From Rhodococcus wratislaviensis (GTDB lineage Bacteria > Actinomycetota > Actinomycetes > Mycobacteriales > Mycobacteriaceae): DNA of 64,000 nucleotides. Below the pieces are notes generated by a model. The model was not told the DNA's origin and did no database searches. It saw only the letters and a program-made list of their open reading frames with translations. Positions 7,915 through 16,661 of the stretch are shown here, piece by piece. Position numbers and translations under genes: made by a program. The first letter of the stretch is position 1; the number at the start of each line of letters is the position of its first letter. Location: assembly GCF_900455735.1 (NCBI RefSeq), contig NZ_UAUI01000026.1:1-64000 (forward strand), in the 5' to 3' direction.

Positions 7915-9727
7915 ATACGTCGACTTCCTCGGCAGTCAGCCGCCCTACGACGCGCTGGATTCCGCCGACCTCGACGCCCTGGCGCGGACGGTGGAGGTCG
8001 AGTACTTCGTCGCAGGCGCACGGATCGTCGAGGCAGGCGAGGCCCCACTCGATCACTTCTTCGTAGTCCGCACCGGAGAGGTCGAGGTGATCGACCGCGG
8101 CCGGGTCGTCGATCTTCTTGGGCCCGGCGAAACCTTCGGGCAGATCTCGGTGCTGTCCGGTCTGCCGCCGCCTCTCGCGATCCGCGCCTCGGAAGACACA
8201 CTCTGCTACCGCTTCCCGGACCCGCGGCCGGTGCTGCGGCACCCGCAGCGACTCCAGTTCGGGCATTACGGCACCCTCGTCACGCGGGAACGGTTGGCCC
8301 GCTCGGGGTTGGTCGATCAGGCGTTGCGTGCGGCCCGTCATCAGATGCGCCCCGTCGTCTGGTGCCCCGCCGATGCGACCGTGGGCGAGGCCGCGTCCGT
8401 GATCACGGAGGCAGGCCAGTCGTACGCGTTGATGGACCGGGGCGGCGCGATCGGGATCGTCACCGACAACGACTTCCGGCGGGCGTTCGCCGACGGGCAC
8501 GTCGACGCGCACAGCCCGGCATCGGTCATCGCCTCGTTCCCCGCCCGGTCCGTCCCCGCCGAGACGCTCGTGGGCGATGCGTTCCTGACGATGGTCGAGT
8601 CGGGGGTACATCACCTGGTCGTGACCGGCACCGGTGAAAGACCGGTGGGGATTCTCCGCGTCGTCGACCTCGCTTCGGCCGAAGTGCGCAATCCCCTGGT
8701 CGTCCGCCGGGCGATCGACGACGCGACCTCGGTGGACGACCTGGCGTCCGCGGCGGCCCTGCTCCCCGGAACCTGGGTCGAGTTGTACGACACCGGTGCA
8801 TCCGTCATGCACGTCGCGGGCCTGATGTCCGCGGTGATCGATGCGATCATCAGGCGGCTCGTCGAGCTGACCGACGTCGGCGCCGATCACGTTCCTCACC
8901 GGACGTCCTGGCTGCTTCTCGGGTCGGTGGCCCGGCGCGAACCACTCCCCAGGTCGGACGTCGATACCGGCCTGGTCTGGGAGGATCTGCCCGGCACGGA
9001 CTCGCCCGCCCGGAAGTTGCAGAACTGGGCCGGGCGCGTCCTGGACAACATGGAACGCTGCGGCCTGCCCCGCTGCGCCGACGGCGCCAACGCGACCAAC
9101 CCCCTGTTCGCGCGCTCGCGCACCGACGCGGTCGCCGCCGCGACGTCGTGGATCACGAACCCCACCCAGAAGAACGCTCTGCTGCTGTCGTCGATGATCG
9201 CCGACAGCCGACCCGTCAGCGGGATGTCGCTCGGACGTTCGGTGTCCGACGCCATGCTCGCGACCACCCGCAGTCGCGAGTATCTGTCGGCCCTGCTGCG
9301 CTTCACCACGTCCCGGCGACCTCCGGTCGGGTTCGTGCGCAACTTCGTGGTCGAGCACTCCGGCGCCAACCGCGGCCACCTGGACCTCAAGGCGGGCGGG
9401 CTCGTGCCCATCGCATCACTCGGCCGGTGGATCGCCGTGGTCACCGGGGACGATCGCGGCTCCACCCTCACCCGGTTGCGGCGCGGTCAGGCCGCCGCTC
9501 TGCTCACCGCGGACGAAACGGAGACGCTCGTGCGCGCGTTCGAGTACGTGTACGGGTTGATTCTGGGCCGCGAGATCGAGACCATCAAGGGCAGCACCGC
9601 CGCGACGACGTGGGTCGCGCCCAACCAATTGGACACGCTCACCCGCCGGTATCTGCGGGAATCGTTCCGTGCGGTGGCCGAGGTCCAGAACCGGTTGGAA
9701 AGTGAATGGGTGGCGCGTCTTCCATGA
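7907..9727 (+). CDS. cNMP-binding / CBS pair / DUF294 nucleotidyltransferase-like protein
   Basis: 606 residues of a conserved multidomain signalling protein. In order: a cyclic-nucleotide-binding fold (about 10-110, GEFVVRTGEVEVID-type region and GPGETFGQISVL), two CBS domains (about 150-275, GIVTDNDFRRAF), a DUF294 nucleotidyltransferase core (about 330-400, GSVAR..E....SDVD) and a DUF294 C-terminal domain (about 440-590). Related proteins sit near acs/actP and solute symporter genes in proteobacteria and are thought to sense nucleotides and modify a partner; no target is known. The ATG overlaps the gntR stop region by 8 bases and the stop overlaps the exonuclease start, so the three genes are coupled. 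Its job in a sugar/amino-acid cluster is unknown. Confidence 0.88.
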   Translation: MREYVDFLGSQPPYDALDSADLDALARTVEVEYFVAGARIVEAGEAPLDHFFVVRTGEVEVIDRGRVVDLLGPGETFGQISVLSGLPPPLAIRASEDTLCYRFPDPRPVLRHPQRLQFGHYGTLVTRERLARSGLVDQALRAARHQMRPVVWCPADATVGEAASVITEAGQSYALMDRGGAIGIVTDNDFRRAFADGHVDAHSPASVIASFPARSVPAETLVGDAFLTMVESGVHHLVVTGTGERPVGILRVVDLASAEVRNPLVVRRAIDDATSVDDLASAAALLPGTWVELYDTGASVMHVAGLMSAVIDAIIRRLVELTDVGADHVPHRTSWLLLGSVARREPLPRSDVDTGLVWEDLPGTDSPARKLQNWAGRVLDNMERCGLPRCADGANATNPLFARSRTDAVAAATSWITNPTQKNALLLSSMIADSRPVSGMSLGRSVSDAMLATTRSREYLSALLRFTTSRRPPVGFVRNFVVEHSGANRGHLDLKAGGLVPIASLGRWIAVVTGDDRGSTLTRLRRGQAAALLTADETETLVRAFEYVYGLILGREIETIKGSTAATTWVAPNQLDTLTRRYLRESFRAVAEVQNRLESEWVARLP

Positions 9728-10368
9728 GGGCGCACCGGATGTTCCGCCGCCCCGACACGCTGTCGTGCCCGTGGCGTGACGCCGAGTTCGCGGTCGTCGA
9801 TCTGGAAACGACCGGACTGGACCTCGCGCGGGACACCATCGTGTCCTATGGGGCGGTCGTCGTCCGGCACGGCCGCATCGTCATGTCGGAGAGCGTCTAC
9901 GGACTGGTTCACCCCGAGTGCGACATCCGCCCGGAAGCCGTTGCCGTCCACACCCTCCGGGAGGCGGACGTGGCCGATGCCCCACCGGTGAGCGAGGCCG
10001 TCGGCGTCCTGAGACATATCCTCACCGACCGTGTCCTCGTCGCCCACGCGGCGTGGGTCGAGACGGCCTTCCTTTCCCGCGCCTTCCGCGACAGTGGGCT
10101 GAAGTTCCGGCCGACGGTCGTCGACACCGCTGCCCTCGCCCGTGCGGTGGGCGTGGCGCCGCGGCAACGCCCGCACGAGCCGAACCTGGAATGGCTGGCC
10201 GACACGCTCGGCCTGCCGGTCGTCGATCCCCACCACGCGCTGGGCGATGCCGTCACCACGGCACAGGTGTTCCTCGCGCTGGCCTCCCGGCTCGAGCACC
10301 TCGGTTACGACACCGCGCGCTCCCTCGTCGATCTGAGTGCCGGCGACCGTCGCCTCGGGCGCGGTTGA
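9724..10368 (+). CDS. DEDDh 3'-5' exonuclease, DNA polymerase III epsilon-like
   Basis: 214 residues starting at the ATG at 9724, which overlaps the previous stop as ATGA. Exonuclease motifs: Exo I VVDLETTGL (Asp and Glu), Exo II region VAHAAWVETAFL, and Exo III HHALGDAVTTAQVF (His and Asp). In Exo II the usual metal-binding Asp (family pattern HN-x-x-FD-x-x-FL) appears as Glu, which may lower or change activity. DUF294/CBS proteins are repeatedly found beside such exonucleases, so this pair is a conserved unit, perhaps acting on a small oligonucleotide or nucleotide signal rather than on replication. No polymerase genes are nearby. Confidence 0.85.
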   Translation: MRAHRMFRRPDTLSCPWRDAEFAVVDLETTGLDLARDTIVSYGAVVVRHGRIVMSESVYGLVHPECDIRPEAVAVHTLREADVADAPPVSEAVGVLRHILTDRVLVAHAAWVETAFLSRAFRDSGLKFRPTVVDTAALARAVGVAPRQRPHEPNLEWLADTLGLPVVDPHHALGDAVTTAQVFLALASRLEHLGYDTARSLVDLSAGDRRLGRG

Positions 10369-10425
10369 CGCAAAGGTAATACGGCCGAAACAACTGGTGA
10401 TTGAGGTCACACCGATTTGTGGTAG

Positions 10426-10437
10426 ATTGTCGACAGT
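10426..10437. promoter_or_regulatory. GntR-type operator copy 5 overlapping a promoter
   Basis: ATTGTCGACAGT, 11 of 12 positions of the palindrome. A possible promoter overlaps it: TTGAGG (10401-10406), 16-base spacer, TAGATT (10423-10428). The operator therefore covers the -10 end and start site of the permease operon, the expected position for repression. The ATG is about 100 bases further on. Confidence 0.7.
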
Positions 10438-10540
10438 AGAACAAGCGCGACGCATCCCGTCGCCTTCTTCCACGACAACCGAACCTCGTCTCGGCACATC
10501 CCCCGCCGAGATACCCGCGACAGAGACCAGCGAGGTCACG

Positions 10541-12031
10541 ATGGCCATAACCCCGGAAGAGCCCCCGGTGTCCACCCAACCGCCCACCGAGCCCGAACGT
10601 CCGCTCCTCGACTCCGGGGCGGACACCGATTCCGCATACCTGGAGAAGCTCGGCTACAAGCAGGAACTCAACCGAACGCTGGGACTGTTCTCCGCCTTCG
10701 GAGTCCAGTTCACCTCGATCGCGATCGCCTCCGGAATCTTCACGACCCTGATCGTCGGATTCGGATTCTTCGGGCCCGCGTCGTTCTGGTCGTTCCTCGT
10801 CGGCGGCGGCCTGCAGGTGTTCACCGTGGGACTCGCGGTCGCGCAGCTGGTCTCCGCCTACCCGCTGGCAGGCGGCGTGTACCAGATCACCGGGCGGATC
10901 ACCGGAAAGCCGTGGCTCGCCTGGCAAACCGGATGGTGGCTGCTGATCGCCCACACCGTCGCCGTCACCACCGTCGCCGTGAGCATCGCCCCCTTCGTCG
11001 CCGGCTGGTTCGGCGTCACGTTCGAGGACAACACCGACGCACTCCCCTGGGCGCTCGGCCTGATCGTGCTCGGCACCGTCATCAACATCGCCGGAGTCAA
11101 GGTCGCTGCCGTACTCAACAACATCGGCGTGGTGGCGGAAGTGCTCTGCGTCGTCGCACTGGTGGCGGTACTGCTGATCGTGAAGCATCCGACCCAGCCG
11201 CTGTCGTTCCTGAGCGAGTCCGGTGGAACGACCACCGGCGGCAACTGGTTCGTACCCTTCCTTCTCGCGATGATCCTTCCCGCATATGCGATCTCGTCGT
11301 TCGACGCGACCGGAAACGCCTCCGAGGAAACCAAGGACGCCGCCCGCAAGGCGCCGATGGCGTCGGTGATGGCCAACGTCTCCTCCTACGTCGTCGGCAT
11401 CTTCATGGTCGCGTTGATCATGCTCGCCATCCAGGACCTCCCCGCGGTCATGGAGAGCACCACCCCGGTCAAGCTGATCCTCGACACCGCGGTCGGCACC
11501 GCATTCGCGAACATCTTCGAAGCCGTCGCGATCGTCGCCCTGTTCGCCGCTCTGGTCATGCTGCAGCTCACCGGCATTCGCGTCCTGTGGTCGCAGGCAC
11601 GCGACGGCCAGATCCCCGCGGCCTCCTGGCTGCGCAAGGTCAGTGCCCAGCGGATCCCGATCAACGCGACCCTCACGATCTTCGCGATCTCCGTGGTGTT
11701 CGCACTGTGGTCCTCGCTGCTGTCCGTGCTCGCAGCGATGACGGCACTCGCCTGGGGAATGGCCTACGGTGTCGTGGTCGTCGTCGGCTTCTACGGACTC
11801 GTCAAGCGCAAGTTGCCGTCCCACCCGTGGCACTACGGCATCGTCAGCCCGGTCATCTTCGTCCTGGCGATCGCGTGGTCGGTCGTGCTCTGCGCACTCC
11901 TGATCTACTCCGACCCCACCCACGTCGGCCTCGGCATGCTGCTGGTCATCGCGTCGGGCGCCGTCATCTACATGATGATCCCCAAGAGCAGGCGCGGTAA
12001 GTCCATCGACACCCAGGCCGGACACCTCTGA
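10541..12031 (+). CDS. APC-superfamily amino acid permease
   Basis: 496 residues with about 12 hydrophobic segments. A cytoplasmic head with LGYKQELNRTLGLFSAFG leads into TM1, and the typical APC signature of TM1 (SIAIASGIFTTLIVGFGF) and of the TM2-3 region (AYPLAGGVYQITG) follow. It resembles eukaryotic-type/bacterial GABA, choline or amino acid permeases of the ACT subfamily. It should import an amino acid or amine by cation symport. The ATG at 10541 has GAGGTC before it; upstream starts run through the operator. It opens an operon through 17992 with the aldehyde dehydrogenase, kinase and flavoproteins, so its substrate is probably what they degrade; hydroxyproline or a related imino acid is an inference from genes at 19584 and 20671. 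Confidence 0.9.
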   Translation: MAITPEEPPVSTQPPTEPERPLLDSGADTDSAYLEKLGYKQELNRTLGLFSAFGVQFTSIAIASGIFTTLIVGFGFFGPASFWSFLVGGGLQVFTVGLAVAQLVSAYPLAGGVYQITGRITGKPWLAWQTGWWLLIAHTVAVTTVAVSIAPFVAGWFGVTFEDNTDALPWALGLIVLGTVINIAGVKVAAVLNNIGVVAEVLCVVALVAVLLIVKHPTQPLSFLSESGGTTTGGNWFVPFLLAMILPAYAISSFDATGNASEETKDAARKAPMASVMANVSSYVVGIFMVALIMLAIQDLPAVMESTTPVKLILDTAVGTAFANIFEAVAIVALFAALVMLQLTGIRVLWSQARDGQIPAASWLRKVSAQRIPINATLTIFAISVVFALWSSLLSVLAAMTALAWGMAYGVVVVVGFYGLVKRKLPSHPWHYGIVSPVIFVLAIAWSVVLCALLIYSDPTHVGLGMLLVIASGAVIYMMIPKSRRGKSIDTQAGHL

Positions 12032-12075
12032 CAATCCACTCCCCCGAGAACCGATCCACCTTCGAAAGGAACTTC

Positions 12076-13515
12076 ATGTCATCCACGCTTCGTTCCGTCA
12101 CCAACATCATCGACGGCAAGGCCGTGGCAGGATCCTCCGAGCAGGTGCGACAGGTCCGCAACCCGTCCACCGGCGAGGTCGTCGCCGAACTCCGGGAATC
12201 GACCGTCGAGGACGGCTACCGCGCCGTCGATGCAGCCCGCGCGGCCTTCCCTGCCTGGGCCGCGAAGACGCCCGGCGAACGCTCGCAGATTCTGCACGAC
12301 CTCGCCAACCTCCTCGAGACGAACCTGGACGAACTCGCCGACCTCGAGACCCTCGATGCCGGCAAGCCGACGACGGCGGCGAAAGGTGACGAGCTTCCCG
12401 GCATCGTCGCGGCGTTCCGGCACTTCGCCGGCGCGGGGCGGGCATTGTCCGCCCAGGCCGCCGGTGAATTCACCGCCGGCAACACCAGCTTCGTCCGGCG
12501 CGAACCCCTGGGCGTCGTACTCGGTATCACGCCGTGGAATTTCCCTCTCTGGCAGGCGATCTGGAAGCTGGCACCCGCACTGGTCGCCGGCAACACCGTG
12601 GTCGTCAAGCCGGCCGAGCTGACCCCGCTGGCCACGACCCGGTTCGCGGAGCTCGCGCAGCAGCTGCTGCCCCCGGGTGTTCTCAATGTCGTGCACGGCA
12701 AGGGCAGTGTGGTCGGAGACGCTCTCGTTCGTCACCCCGACGTCAACCTCGTGTCCTTCACCGGTTCGACGTCGGCCGGACAGCGGATCGCCGAAGCTGC
12801 GGGTGCCACACCCAAACGGCTGGTGCTGGAGCTGGGCGGGAACGCTCCCGTCGTCGTCTACGACGACGTCGACCTCGAGGCCGCACTCCCGATCCTCACC
12901 AACGGCATCCTGTTCAACGCCGGCCAGGAGTGCATGTCGGCAACCCGGCTGCTGGTGAGCGAGACCATCCACGACACGTTCGTCGCGGCGTTGGCCGACA
13001 GCCTGAGGGCGGCCCGGATCGGTGATGCGGCCGACAGTTCGACGGTTCTCGGACCTCTCATCTCGGAGGGCCAGCGGGCCCGCGTCGCAGAGCTCGTCGA
13101 CGGCAGGCCCGACCACGCACGGGTCGTGACCGGCGGCAAGATCGTCGACGGCCCCGGCTACTTCTACGAGCCCACCCTCATCGACGGCCTGCAGCAGGAC
13201 GATCGGCTGGTGCAGGAAGAGATCTTCGGCCCGGTGGCGACGGTCCAGACGTTCACCGACGAGGCGGACGCGCTGGAGAAGGCGAATGCGGTCGAGCAGG
13301 GTCTCGCCGCGTCCGTCTGGACCCGCGACATCGGTCGTGCGCTGCGGAACGTCAACGCGATCGAGTCCGGGGTCGTGTGGGTCAACAACCACATGGCGGT
13401 CGGCCCGGAAGGACCGCTCGGCGGCTTCAAGGGCTCGGGCTACGGCAAAGAGGGCGGCGCGGCCGGTCTCGAGGAATTCACCCGGGTCAAGCACGTCATC
13501 GTGAGCCTGTCGTGA
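12076..13515 (+). CDS. NAD(P)-dependent aldehyde dehydrogenase
   Basis: 479 residues of the aldehyde dehydrogenase superfamily. Seen: GITPWNFPLWQAIWK, cofactor loop FTGSTSAG, general base Glu in LELGGN, nucleophile Cys in NAGQECMS, and EEIFGPV. The type is close to aminobutyraldehyde/betaine aldehyde and 2,5-dioxovalerate dehydrogenases. In a hydroxyproline route the last step, oxidation of 2-oxoglutarate semialdehyde to 2-oxoglutarate, would need such an enzyme; the fit is contextual, and gamma-aminobutyraldehyde is an equal alternative. The RBS is GAAAGGA. It lies 44 bases after the permease and its stop overlaps the next small gene as GTGA. Confidence 0.92.
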   Translation: MSSTLRSVTNIIDGKAVAGSSEQVRQVRNPSTGEVVAELRESTVEDGYRAVDAARAAFPAWAAKTPGERSQILHDLANLLETNLDELADLETLDAGKPTTAAKGDELPGIVAAFRHFAGAGRALSAQAAGEFTAGNTSFVRREPLGVVLGITPWNFPLWQAIWKLAPALVAGNTVVVKPAELTPLATTRFAELAQQLLPPGVLNVVHGKGSVVGDALVRHPDVNLVSFTGSTSAGQRIAEAAGATPKRLVLELGGNAPVVVYDDVDLEAALPILTNGILFNAGQECMSATRLLVSETIHDTFVAALADSLRAARIGDAADSSTVLGPLISEGQRARVAELVDGRPDHARVVTGGKIVDGPGYFYEPTLIDGLQQDDRLVQEEIFGPVATVQTFTDEADALEKANAVEQGLAASVWTRDIGRALRNVNAIESGVVWVNNHMAVGPEGPLGGFKGSGYGKEGGAAGLEEFTRVKHVIVSLS

Positions 13516-13760
13516 CGGCGCCGAGCCGCCACGACACCGCGTGGGGCACGTGGGAGCCGGAAGACGCGGTCGGACGGGCCATCCGGCGGATCGACCTGCG
13601 CAGCGGTACGGCCTCGCCCTGGGCGCACGCCACCATGGTCGTGCCGTCGCGCGGGCGCGAGTGCTGGTTGGTGACGCTGTGGGACGGCAACGTCGACGTG
13701 TGGCGGGTCGACGACACGACTGCGAGATACGAGTTCGATTCTCGCACTCGGACCGGCTAG
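13512..13760 (+). CDS. small hypothetical protein (82 residues), translationally coupled
   Basis: An 82-residue frame starting at a GTG that overlaps the aldehyde dehydrogenase stop (GTGA at 13512-13515) and ending 35 bases before the kinase GTG. The product is charged and Trp-rich (WGTWEPEDAVG near the start, ECWLVTLWDGNVDVW in the second half), has one Cys and no membrane segment or signal. I do not recognise the family. The coupled start, codon use like its neighbours and operon position support it as a real gene; it may be an accessory subunit or regulator of the enzymes around it. A DUF1667-type Cys-rich subunit, sometimes found with GlpA-like pairs, is excluded because it has only one Cys. 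Confidence 0.6.
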   Translation: MTAPSRHDTAWGTWEPEDAVGRAIRRIDLRSGTASPWAHATMVVPSRGRECWLVTLWDGNVDVWRVDDTTARYEFDSRTRTG

Positions 13761-13795
13761 ATCCGGTCCACCCCTCCGATTCGAAAGGAAAAGCT

Positions 13796-15229
13796 GTGAC
13801 AGTCCTTGCCATCGACCAGGGCACGTCCGGCACGAAGGCTGTCGTCGTCTCCGAGGACGGCGACGTCCTCGCGATCGCCGAAACACCGGTCCGTCCGGCA
13901 TATCTCGCCGCCGGTGGCGTGGAGCAGGACCCGATGGAACTGCTGGGCTCGGTCCTCGAAGCGGGACGGAGCGCGGTCGCGAAGGCCGGTGTGCCCGTGT
14001 CCGCAGTCTCGCTCGCCAATCAGGGTGAGACCGTCCTGGTGTGGGACCCGGACACCGGCCGCCCGCTCAGCCAGGCCGTGGTGTGGCAGGACCGCCGGTC
14101 GGACCAGCTGTGCCGCGACAAGTCCGAGTCCAAGGCATGGGTCGAACAGCGGACGGGCCTCGTGCTGGATCCGTACTTCTCGGCGCCGAAGATGCAGTGG
14201 TTGCGGCAGAACGCCACCGCATCGGGTGTGGTCACCACGACGGACAGCTGGATCGTGCACTACCTGACCGGGGAGTTCGTCACGGATTCCGCCACTGCCA
14301 GCCGCTCGCTCCTCACCGATCTCGACACGGTCGCGTGGGATCCGCAGCTCCTCGATCTGTTCGCGCTCTCCGCCGAACGGATGCCTGCCATCGTCGCCAA
14401 CGACGTCGTCGTGGGAACCACCGATGTCTTCGGATCCGACGCTGCCGTGGGAGGTCTCGTCGTCGATCAGCAGGCGGCCCTCCTTGCGGAGCGGTGCTTC
14501 GACGCGGGCACTGCCAAGTGCACGTTCGGCACCGGGGCGTTCCTGCTCGCCAACACCGGCACGCTCCCGGTCCGGTCGGCCGCCGGGTTGGCGTCCTGTG
14601 TCGCGTGGAGCGTGCGCGGAAAGACGTCGTACTGCGTCGACGGCCAGGCCTACACCGCCGCCTCCGCCATCCGGTGGATCCAGGACCTCGGCTTGATCGA
14701 GTCGGCGCGCGACCTCGACAGTGTGGCCGCGCACGATTCCGGTGGAACGTATTTCGTGCCCGCACTGGCCGGTCTCGCCGCACCGTGGTGGCGGCCGGAC
14801 GCGACGGCGTCGTTCTCCGGGATGACGTTGTCCACCGATCGGTCCCAGTTGGTGGCCGCCGTCCTCGAGGGACTGGCGGCGCAAACAGCGGAGCTGGTGT
14901 CTGCCGTCGAAGGTGACCTGGGCGCTCCACTCACCCGGCTGCGGGTGGACGGCGGGCTCACCCGGTCCCGCCGCCTCATGCAGGCCACGGCCGATCTGAT
15001 CCAGATCCCTCTCGACGTCTATCCGTCGTCCCACGCCACCGCGCTCGGTGCCGCGGCCTGCGCCCGATTGTCACTGAACCCCGACCTGTCCCTGGAGGAC
15101 GCGGTAGCCGACTGGGAACCGGCCACCACCTACGATCCGCGGTGGTCGGTCGACCGCGCGGCGGAATTCCGACACCACTGGCGGGCGGCCGCACGCGCGG
15201 CGCTGCCACAGGAGAAAAGCGATGACTGA
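13796..15229 (+). CDS. FGGY-family carbohydrate kinase
   Basis: 477 residues, starting at a GTG with GAAAGGAA before it. FGGY motifs in order: phosphate-1 loop AIDQGTSGTKAVV, substrate region NQGETVLVWDPDTG and AVVWQDRR, ATP region TFGTGAFLLANTG, and the C-terminal RVDGGLTRSRRLMQ. The layout is like glycerol kinase and xylulokinase, so it should phosphorylate a polyol or ketose with ATP in the cytoplasm. The next two genes encode a GlpA-like dehydrogenase pair, which recalls glycerol kinase followed by glycerol-3-phosphate dehydrogenase; oxidation of a phosphorylated polyol is one reading of this operon. Overlaps the next gene by 8 bases. Confidence 0.9.
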   Translation: MTVLAIDQGTSGTKAVVVSEDGDVLAIAETPVRPAYLAAGGVEQDPMELLGSVLEAGRSAVAKAGVPVSAVSLANQGETVLVWDPDTGRPLSQAVVWQDRRSDQLCRDKSESKAWVEQRTGLVLDPYFSAPKMQWLRQNATASGVVTTTDSWIVHYLTGEFVTDSATASRSLLTDLDTVAWDPQLLDLFALSAERMPAIVANDVVVGTTDVFGSDAAVGGLVVDQQAALLAERCFDAGTAKCTFGTGAFLLANTGTLPVRSAAGLASCVAWSVRGKTSYCVDGQAYTAASAIRWIQDLGLIESARDLDSVAAHDSGGTYFVPALAGLAAPWWRPDATASFSGMTLSTDRSQLVAAVLEGLAAQTAELVSAVEGDLGAPLTRLRVDGGLTRSRRLMQATADLIQIPLDVYPSSHATALGAAACARLSLNPDLSLEDAVADWEPATTYDPRWSVDRAAEFRHHWRAAARAALPQEKSDD

Positions 15230-16661
15230 CACCCCTCCTCCCCCCGACTACGATTTCGTCGTGCTCGGTGCGGGCATCGTCGGCTCGGCGATCGCACGGG
15301 AGCTGGCCGGATACCCCCACACCGTGGCACTCGTCGAGGCGCGGGACGACGTGGGCGACGGGACGAGCAAGGCGAACACGGCGATCCTGCACACCGGATT
15401 CGACGCGAAGCCGGGCACGCTCGAATCCCGCATGGTGAGCCGCGGGTACACCCTGCTCTCCGAATACGCCCAGCAGACCGGGATTCCCGTCGAGCGGTCG
15501 GGCGCCATCCTCGTCGCGTGGAACGACGAGGAACTGGCCGCACTGCCGGGCCTGCGCGACAAGGCAGCCGACAACGGCTACACCCTCTGCGACATCATCG
15601 ACGCCGACGAGGTGTACCGGCTCGTGCCTGCGCTCGGTGACGGCGCGCTCGGCGGGCTCACCGTCCCCGACGAGTCGATCATCTGCACCTGGACAACCAA
15701 CCTCGCGCTGGCCACCGATGCCGTCGCCCGCGGAGTGACACTGCGGACGCGGACCCGCGCCGAGTCGGTGACCGTCCTGTCCGAGCGGACGATCCTGCAC
15801 ACGTCGAGCGGCGACATCAGCGCGCGATGGGTGATCAACGCCGCCGGGCTCGGAGCCGACTACGTCGACGGGGAATTCGGCTACGACCGATTCCACGTCA
15901 CGCCGCGGCGCGGCGAACTGCTCGTCTTCGACAAGCTCGCGCGACCGCTGATCGACAAGATCGTGCTCCCCGTCCCGACGTCGCGCGGCAAGGGGGTTCT
16001 CGTCAGCCCGACGATCTACGGCAACGTGATGCTCGGCCCCACCGCGGAAGACCTCACCGACCGTTCCGCGACGGCGACGTCGGAAGCCGGCTTCGAATTC
16101 CTGCTGGGCAAGGGCGGCACGCTGATGCCCCGCCTGCTCGAGGAGGAGGTCACCGCCACGTATGCCGGCCTCCGTGCCGCCACCGACCACGGCGACTACC
16201 TCGTCGAGGTCGACCACGATCAGCGTTACGTCCTGGTCGGCGGAATCCGCTCGACCGGGCTGACATCCGGAATGGCGGTGGCCGAGTACGTCGGCGAACT
16301 GCTCATTAAAGCAGGCGTTCTCGACAGCGCACGCACCGAATTGCCGCCGCCACCCCGGATGCCGAACATCGGCGAAGCATTCACTCGCCCGTATCAGGAC
16401 GCCGAACTCATCGCGTGTGACAGCGAATACGGCAGAGTCGTCTGCTTCTGCGAGCGCGTCACGGCGGGCGAGATCCGCGACGCGTACCAGTCGCTGATCC
16501 CCCCGGCCGGACTCGAAGGGCTCCGTCGCCGCACCAGGGCGATGAACGGCCGGTGCCAGGGCTTCTTCTGCGGCGCCGAGGTCGGTTCGCTCGTCGATGC
16601 ACATCGATGCCCCGCCGGTTCGCCCGAGGCGACCGAGACCCGGAAGGAAGCCGTCCGATGA
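15222..16661 (+). CDS. GlpA-like FAD-dependent dehydrogenase with C-terminal [2Fe-2S] domain
   Basis: 479 residues. The first 370 are a DAO-type flavoprotein: FAD loop FVVLGAGIVGSAIAREL, then RSGAILVAW and the late VLVGGIRSTGLTSG. The last 90 form a bacterioferritin-associated-ferredoxin (BFD)-like [2Fe-2S] domain with four cysteines in two pairs (VCFCERVT and GRCQGFFC). The same architecture is seen in anaerobic glycerol-3-phosphate dehydrogenase subunit A and in subunits of opine, octopine and D-hydroxyproline dehydrogenases. Its partner is the next gene (ATGA overlap). Substrate is either a phosphorylated polyol from the kinase or a D-imino/amino acid; the sequence does not decide. Electrons would leave through the Fe-S centre. 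Confidence 0.88.
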   Translation: MTDTPPPPDYDFVVLGAGIVGSAIARELAGYPHTVALVEARDDVGDGTSKANTAILHTGFDAKPGTLESRMVSRGYTLLSEYAQQTGIPVERSGAILVAWNDEELAALPGLRDKAADNGYTLCDIIDADEVYRLVPALGDGALGGLTVPDESIICTWTTNLALATDAVARGVTLRTRTRAESVTVLSERTILHTSSGDISARWVINAAGLGADYVDGEFGYDRFHVTPRRGELLVFDKLARPLIDKIVLPVPTSRGKGVLVSPTIYGNVMLGPTAEDLTDRSATATSEAGFEFLLGKGGTLMPRLLEEEVTATYAGLRAATDHGDYLVEVDHDQRYVLVGGIRSTGLTSGMAVAEYVGELLIKAGVLDSARTELPPPPRMPNIGEAFTRPYQDAELIACDSEYGRVVCFCERVTAGEIRDAYQSLIPPAGLEGLRRRTRAMNGRCQGFFCGAEVGSLVDAHRCPAGSPEATETRKEAVR

